Of a stretch of DNA of 15,949 nucleotides, positions 12,405 to 15,949 are shown piece by piece (the first letter of the stretch is position 1; each line of letters starts with the position of its first letter). This stretch comes from JAJTHY01 sp964458795 (lineage in GTDB: Bacteria; Pseudomonadota; Alphaproteobacteria; Rickettsiales; Midichloriaceae). The notes under the pieces are model-generated. The model made no database searches and was not told the DNA's origin. It was given only the letters and a program-made list of their open reading frames with translations. The translations under genes and the position numbers were made by a program. Location of the stretch: positions 1-15,949 of the forward strand of contig CAYWJW010000037.1 of NCBI GenBank assembly GCA_964458795.1, read 5' to 3'.

Positions 12405-12805
12405 TAGGTTTAGATACAAATGTTTTGGTTAGGTATTTCACACAAGACGACGAAGTCCAAGCTGAGCTTTCAAAAAAATTAATTAGAAGATACTCTGGTA
12501 AAAATGGATCACTCTTTATAAATAATCTAGTGATGTGTGAACTGATATGGGTCTTAGAAAGAGGATATAAGTACTCAAAAAAGCAAATTTCTAATGCCGT
12601 AAAATTAATGTTATCTGCTAAGGAATTTGCTTATGAAAACTTGGATCATATATGGTTAGCACTGCATGAATATGAGAAAAATGGAGTAGATTTTTCTGAT
12701 GCACTAATCGGTGAAATAAACAAAAGTAAAGGCTGTCAGGCTACCTATACATTTGATCAAAGAGCTGTAAAATTAGGATCCTTTGAATCAATATCAGGCA
12801 ATTAA
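12401..12805 (+). CDS. vapC: PIN-domain toxin (VapC-like)
   Basis: A 134-aa PIN-domain ribonuclease toxin starting with GTG. Acidic residues D5 (GLDTNVLVRY), E47 (VMCELIWVLE), D100 (VDFSDALIGE) and D119 (TYTFDQRAVKL) are all present, so it is probably active. LDTNVLVRYFTQDD is typical of the branch that pairs with AbrB-type antitoxins. Translation is coupled to the antitoxin by a 4-nt overlap; the poorer GTG start, with AGAGG upstream, may keep toxin below antitoxin. It differs clearly from the PIN toxin at 11240, so the two pairs are not recent duplicates. Confidence 0.93.
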   Translation: MIGLDTNVLVRYFTQDDEVQAELSKKLIRRYSGKNGSLFINNLVMCELIWVLERGYKYSKKQISNAVKLMLSAKEFAYENLDHIWLALHEYEKNGVDFSDALIGEINKSKGCQATYTFDQRAVKLGSFESISGN

Positions 12806-12810
12806 CCTAT

Positions 12811-12889
12811 ACGAAAATATTTTACTCAGGGACTTCCATCGCCTGAAATAATCAACTATACTCATAAATATAAGATAAGAAAAGTGTGC
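12811..12889 (+). repeat. Dispersed ~80-nt repeat, copy right of the AbrB-PIN pair
   Basis: Begins 5 nt after the toxin stop codon. The first part (12814-12840) is identical to 11970-11996. The whole length aligns with the minus-strand copy at 5051-5132, including the far part (ataaatataagataag, then aagtgtgc). So the repeat unit extends beyond the part shared with the left copy. Confidence 0.7.
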
Positions 12890-12901
12890 AAAGAATCAGT
12901 C

Positions 12902-12962
12902 ATCCTGAACTCGTTTCAGGATCTCCTTTTGGACTTATGCGATGCTGAAATAAATTCAGCAT
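12902..12962. repeat. Two-hairpin palindromic repeat element
   Basis: Hairpin 1: atcctgaa (12902-12909) with ttcaggat (12915-12922). Hairpin 2: atgctgaa (12942-12949) with ttcagcat (12955-12962). Both have 8-bp stems and 5-nt loops, separated by 19 nt. This is a known style of interspersed element in alphaproteobacteria (GTCATCCTGAA…TTCAGCATGAC). A half copy lies at 256-267. It sits between the toxin gene and secA. Confidence 0.75.
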
Positions 12963-13044
12963 GATAAAGCCTAAAGGCAAGGGAAATTCATTCTTTACTT
13001 GTTAAAACAGGTGAAAACAATAGAACGTCTCTTTTTAAAAAGCC

Positions 13045-13075
13045 TTGCCACTTGTATTATTGGAAAAAATATATA
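13045..13075 (+). promoter_or_regulatory. Possible promoter of secA
   Basis: TTGCCA (13045-13050) and TATATA (13070-13075) with a 19-bp spacer, or AATATA (13068) with 17 bp, about 30 bases before the secA start. A 12-bp perfect palindrome, ctttttaaaaag, lies just upstream at 13031-13042. Confidence 0.35.
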
Positions 13076-13104
13076 TAACCAAATATAACTAATTTGAAGA
13101 TGTA

Positions 13105-15825
13105 ATGATGATTAAAACTCTATTCACGAAAGTTTTTGGCACCTCGAATGACCGTATAGTAAAATCGATTGGAACACTGGTTAACGAAATAAATAAACTG
13201 GAAGCAGATTTTGAAAAACTTTCAGACAAGGAACTTACAGCAAAAACCCAAGAGTTCAAAACCAGGTTAGCCGCAGGCGAGACCATGGAGGATCTATTGG
13301 TTGAAACTTTCGCAACAGTGCGTGAAGCCTTTAAACGTGTGCTCTCCATGCGTCTTTTTGATGTGCAGTTGATAGGAGGAGTAGTATTGCATCGCGGTAT
13401 GATTTCAGAAATGAAGACCGGCGAAGGTAAAACTTTAGTTGCCACCCTTCCCTCTTATCTAAACGCACTTGAAGGAAAAGGTGTACATGTAGTTACAACT
13501 AATGATTATCTAGTAAAACGCGATTCCGAATGGATGGGCGCGATACATCGCTTCCTAGGTCTAAGCGTAGGCTGCATAACTAATAACCTTGATGATGAAG
13601 ATAGGAAAGCTGCTTATAATTGTGACATCACCTATGGTACCAACAATGAATTTGGCTTTGACTACCTGCGTGACAACCTAAAATATGACCCAGATCGCTT
13701 TGTACAGAGGCCTTTCAATTATGCAATTATCGATGAAGTGGATAGCATATTAATTGATGAAGCGCGTACCCCACTTATAATCTCTGGGCCTACTAATGAT
13801 AATTCAGAACTATATATAAAAGTTGATAAGCTAATCCCTAAATTAGCAGCAACTGACTTTGAGATTGATGAAAAAGCAAAAACTTGCGTTCTCACCGATG
13901 CTGGACATGCAACTATAGAAGAGATTCTTAAAGACTATAAAGTTATAAGCCCGGATACTGGTCTTTATGATTTGGAAAACATGTCTGTAGTGCATCACAT
14001 AAACCAGGCTTTGCGTGCACATAAGCTATTTAACCTTAATGTAGATTACATCGTCAAAGACGGTCGCATAATGATTATTGATGAATTCACCGGAAGGATT
14101 ATGGATGGCCGTCGCTATTCAGAAGGATTGCATCAAGCCCTTGAAGCCAAAGAGGGTGTGACAATCCAAAATGAAAATCAGACTTTGGCTTCGGTTACTT
14201 TCCAAAATTATTTCCGCATGTATCCTAAACTTTCCGGGATGACTGGAACTGCAATGACTGAGGCTAATGAGTTTAATGATATTTACAAGCTAGAAGTAGT
14301 ATCCATCCCTACCAATGCACCTGTAAAACGCAAGGATTTTGATGATGAAATTTACCTAAGCGCTGAGAATAAGTACGACGCTATACTAAAAGAAATTCAA
14401 ACATCACACAGCATAGGACAACCTATATTGGTTGGGACCACCAGTATTGAGAAATCAGAATTGATTTCATCTTTACTAAAAAAAGCCAAAATTAAACACA
14501 ACGTTCTTAATGCTCGTTATCATGAGCAAGAAGCTATGATTATAGCGCAAGCTGGTAGTTTTGGAGCTGTCACAATCGCAACTAATATGGCTGGCCGTGG
14601 GACAGATATAAAACTTGGTGGAAATCCGGAAATGATGCTCAAAGAAAAAATGGCTCAATCCAAATTATCCGATGCCGCTATAACACAAGCTAAAAAAGAT
14701 ATTGAAGCAGAAGTTGCTGCTAATAAGACTAAGGTTTTGGACGCTGGTGGACTTTATGTTTTAGGAACTGAACGCCATGAATCCCGCAGGATAGATAACC
14801 AATTGCGCGGACGTTCTGGCCGTCAAGGTGATCCTGGCAAAACCAAGTTCTACCTATCTATGGAAGATGATTTAATGCGAATCTTTGGATCTGATAAAAT
14901 CAAAGGTCTGCTTACAAAGCTTGGACTAAAGGAAGGTGAGTCAATCATCCACCCATGGATTAGCAAATCTATTGAAAAAGCTCAGCAAAAAGTTGAAGCG
15001 AGGAACTATGAAATTAGAAAAAGCCTGCTGCGCTTCGACGATGTGATGAATGAACAGCGCAAAGTAATATATGAGCAGCGCAGATATATTATGACTACTG
15101 CTGATCTTTCTGACTTCGCCAAAGAAATGATAGAAGAGATTTCTGCATATATAGTGCATGTCAATATACCTGCCAACTCTTTACCAGAAGAATGGAACTT
15201 AGAAGCTTTAGCCAAAGATGCATACCATATTTGCGCAACTAGAATTGATCCTGAAGCCATTTTAAAAACCGATGGTATAACCGAGGCCGAAATAACTGAT
15301 ATAATACTCAAAAATGCTCTTGAGGTATTTACTCAAAAGCAAAAGCTTTACGGTGCAGAGGTATTTGAGGACGCTCTAAAACATGTATTAATAATGACTC
15401 TAGACACGCTATGGAAAGACCATCTATATCTATTGGATCATCTGCGCACAGGCATAGGGCTTAGAGCATATGCTCAGAAGGATCCACTTAATGAATATAA
15501 AATGGAGGCGTTTAACCTCTTTAAACATATGATGGATGAATTTACGAATCTTTCTGTACAACGCTTGCTTCATATTCAAATAAGTCATGACATAAAGGAA
15601 CTAAACGAGCGTAAAAACTTTATTGAAACAAGGAGTGACCCAGCAATTGCCGGATTACAAGCAGATAGTGATTATAGCATTCCAAATCTGCGAGTTGCAG
15701 CTACAGTTGTTGCTCCCAAAGATCGCGACCCTAAAGAGCCGACAACATGGGGTAAAGTCTCCAGAAATGAAGTATGTCCTTGTGGCTCAGGAAAAAAATA
15801 TAAGCACTGTCACGGCGCTTTATAA
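13105..15825 (+). CDS. secA: Preprotein translocase ATPase SecA
   Basis: A complete 906-aa SecA, the motor that drives unfolded proteins through SecYEG using ATP. Visible are Walker A MKTGEGKT (103-110), TTNDYLVKRD, the Walker B/DEAD-like IIDEVDSILIDEARTP (D210-E211-V212-D213), DEFTGRIMDGRRYSEGLHQA, GMTGTA and NMAGRGTDI. Then come LRGRSGRQGDPG, the helical scaffold and wing domain, and the C-terminal zinc site with C891, C893, C902 and H903 (CPCGSGKKYKHCH). The length and N-terminal blocks are close to those I recall for Rickettsia SecA. ATG codons occur at 13105 and 13108. It appears monocistronic in this window and intact. Confidence 0.99.
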   Translation: MMIKTLFTKVFGTSNDRIVKSIGTLVNEINKLEADFEKLSDKELTAKTQEFKTRLAAGETMEDLLVETFATVREAFKRVLSMRLFDVQLIGGVVLHRGMISEMKTGEGKTLVATLPSYLNALEGKGVHVVTTNDYLVKRDSEWMGAIHRFLGLSVGCITNNLDDEDRKAAYNCDITYGTNNEFGFDYLRDNLKYDPDRFVQRPFNYAIIDEVDSILIDEARTPLIISGPTNDNSELYIKVDKLIPKLAATDFEIDEKAKTCVLTDAGHATIEEILKDYKVISPDTGLYDLENMSVVHHINQALRAHKLFNLNVDYIVKDGRIMIIDEFTGRIMDGRRYSEGLHQALEAKEGVTIQNENQTLASVTFQNYFRMYPKLSGMTGTAMTEANEFNDIYKLEVVSIPTNAPVKRKDFDDEIYLSAENKYDAILKEIQTSHSIGQPILVGTTSIEKSELISSLLKKAKIKHNVLNARYHEQEAMIIAQAGSFGAVTIATNMAGRGTDIKLGGNPEMMLKEKMAQSKLSDAAITQAKKDIEAEVAANKTKVLDAGGLYVLGTERHESRRIDNQLRGRSGRQGDPGKTKFYLSMEDDLMRIFGSDKIKGLLTKLGLKEGESIIHPWISKSIEKAQQKVEARNYEIRKSLLRFDDVMNEQRKVIYEQRRYIMTTADLSDFAKEMIEEISAYIVHVNIPANSLPEEWNLEALAKDAYHICATRIDPEAILKTDGITEAEITDIILKNALEVFTQKQKLYGAEVFEDALKHVLIMTLDTLWKDHLYLLDHLRTGIGLRAYAQKDPLNEYKMEAFNLFKHMMDEFTNLSVQRLLHIQISHDIKELNERKNFIETRSDPAIAGLQADSDYSIPNLRVAATVVAPKDRDPKEPTTWGKVSRNEVCPCGSGKKYKHCHGAL

Positions 15826-15949
15826 GCGACGTTGTTGCATGGATAGCGCATCACCCTTCAGCCTGCTAAATACGGGACAGAGAGTATGTCTCTGCAAATA
15901 CCTCTGGTGCGCCTATAGTTACTTGATTTGAATGAATTCAAGTTTCCAT
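15826..15949. other. Downstream region of secA, no gene seen
   Basis: It begins gcgacgttgttgcatggata, a motif also found after the gene at 5208 (5903-5918, with one base changed). A 6-bp hairpin, cagaga/tctctg, lies at 15878-15894, inside an imperfect outer pairing of gcgcatcacc (15846-15855) with ggtgcgc (15907-15913). No T-run follows, so I do not call a terminator. It may be the edge of an insertion element or repeat that continues past the window. Confidence 0.4.

Noticed and set aside
13089..13445. Minus-strand open frame of 118 codons opposite the start of secA
   Set aside because: It is a shadow of the conserved secA frame, with no promoter, no ribosome site and no recognisable domain.
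15006..15311. Minus-strand open frame of 101 codons within secA
   Set aside because: It lies wholly inside an intact, highly conserved gene on the other strand and has Ser/Ile-rich shadow composition.
15623..15931. Plus-strand frame overlapping the end of secA by 200 nt
   Set aside because: It is an out-of-frame shadow of the secA C-terminus that reads through the shared repeat motif, with no domain and no ribosome site.

Overview
The window reads as a piece of an AT-rich alphaproteobacterial chromosome, most likely from an obligate intracellular member of the Rickettsiales. Five things point that way. SecA is 906 aa with Rickettsia-like blocks. A mitofilin/Mic60-like gene sits directly before hemY. 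Two long ankyrin-repeat proteins have F-box-like C-termini. There are scattered short 'GTCATCC…GGATGAC'-type palindromes. The gene mix is sparse and host-associated. A FixH-like cbb3-oxidase assembly factor would fit the Midichloria-type branch better than Rickettsia itself, but that is an inference; no rRNA or tRNA is present to place the genome.

Layout. (1) 1-272: no gene, only fragments of palindromic repeats. (2) 273-2246: fixH-like gene (-) and a divergent SAM-dependent methyltransferase gene (+) whose promoters may share one palindromic -35 hexamer, followed by a small lipoprotein gene (+). (3) 2261-4959: a tightly overlapping minus-strand operon, DsbA-like thiol oxidoreductase, then Mic60/mitofilin-like protein, then HemY-like protein. 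All three are envelope proteins. (4) 5051-10140: an accessory block with a dispersed ~80-nt repeat, an unknown membrane protein (+), two tandem paralogous ankyrin genes (+) with nearly identical promoters, and an unknown multi-pass membrane protein (-) convergent with the second ankyrin gene. A 23-codon remnant of a second copy of that membrane gene lies directly after the first ankyrin gene, so the ancestral unit was ankyrin gene plus convergent membrane gene, duplicated as a whole and then trimmed. (5) 10338-11234: ispA (+). (6) 11240-12805: two adjacent type II toxin-antitoxin pairs with PIN-domain toxins, one with a Phd/YefM-like antitoxin (-), the other with an AbrB-like antitoxin (+). 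Each has a perfect inverted repeat at its promoter, and the second is bracketed by direct repeats of the same family as the one at 5051-5132. (7) 13105-15825: complete secA (+), followed by 124 nt without a gene that carries a short motif shared with the end of the gene at 5208-5891.

How the parts may work together. Conserved housekeeping genes (hemY operon, ispA, secA) frame two accessory insertions. The ankyrin/membrane-protein unit looks like a host-interaction locus under duplication and decay. The toxin-antitoxin pairs look like self-regulated, mobile-type cassettes. The most interesting points are the duplicated ankyrin-membrane unit with its fossil gene, the repeat family bracketing the AbrB-PIN cassette, and the F-box-like tails of the ankyrin proteins.
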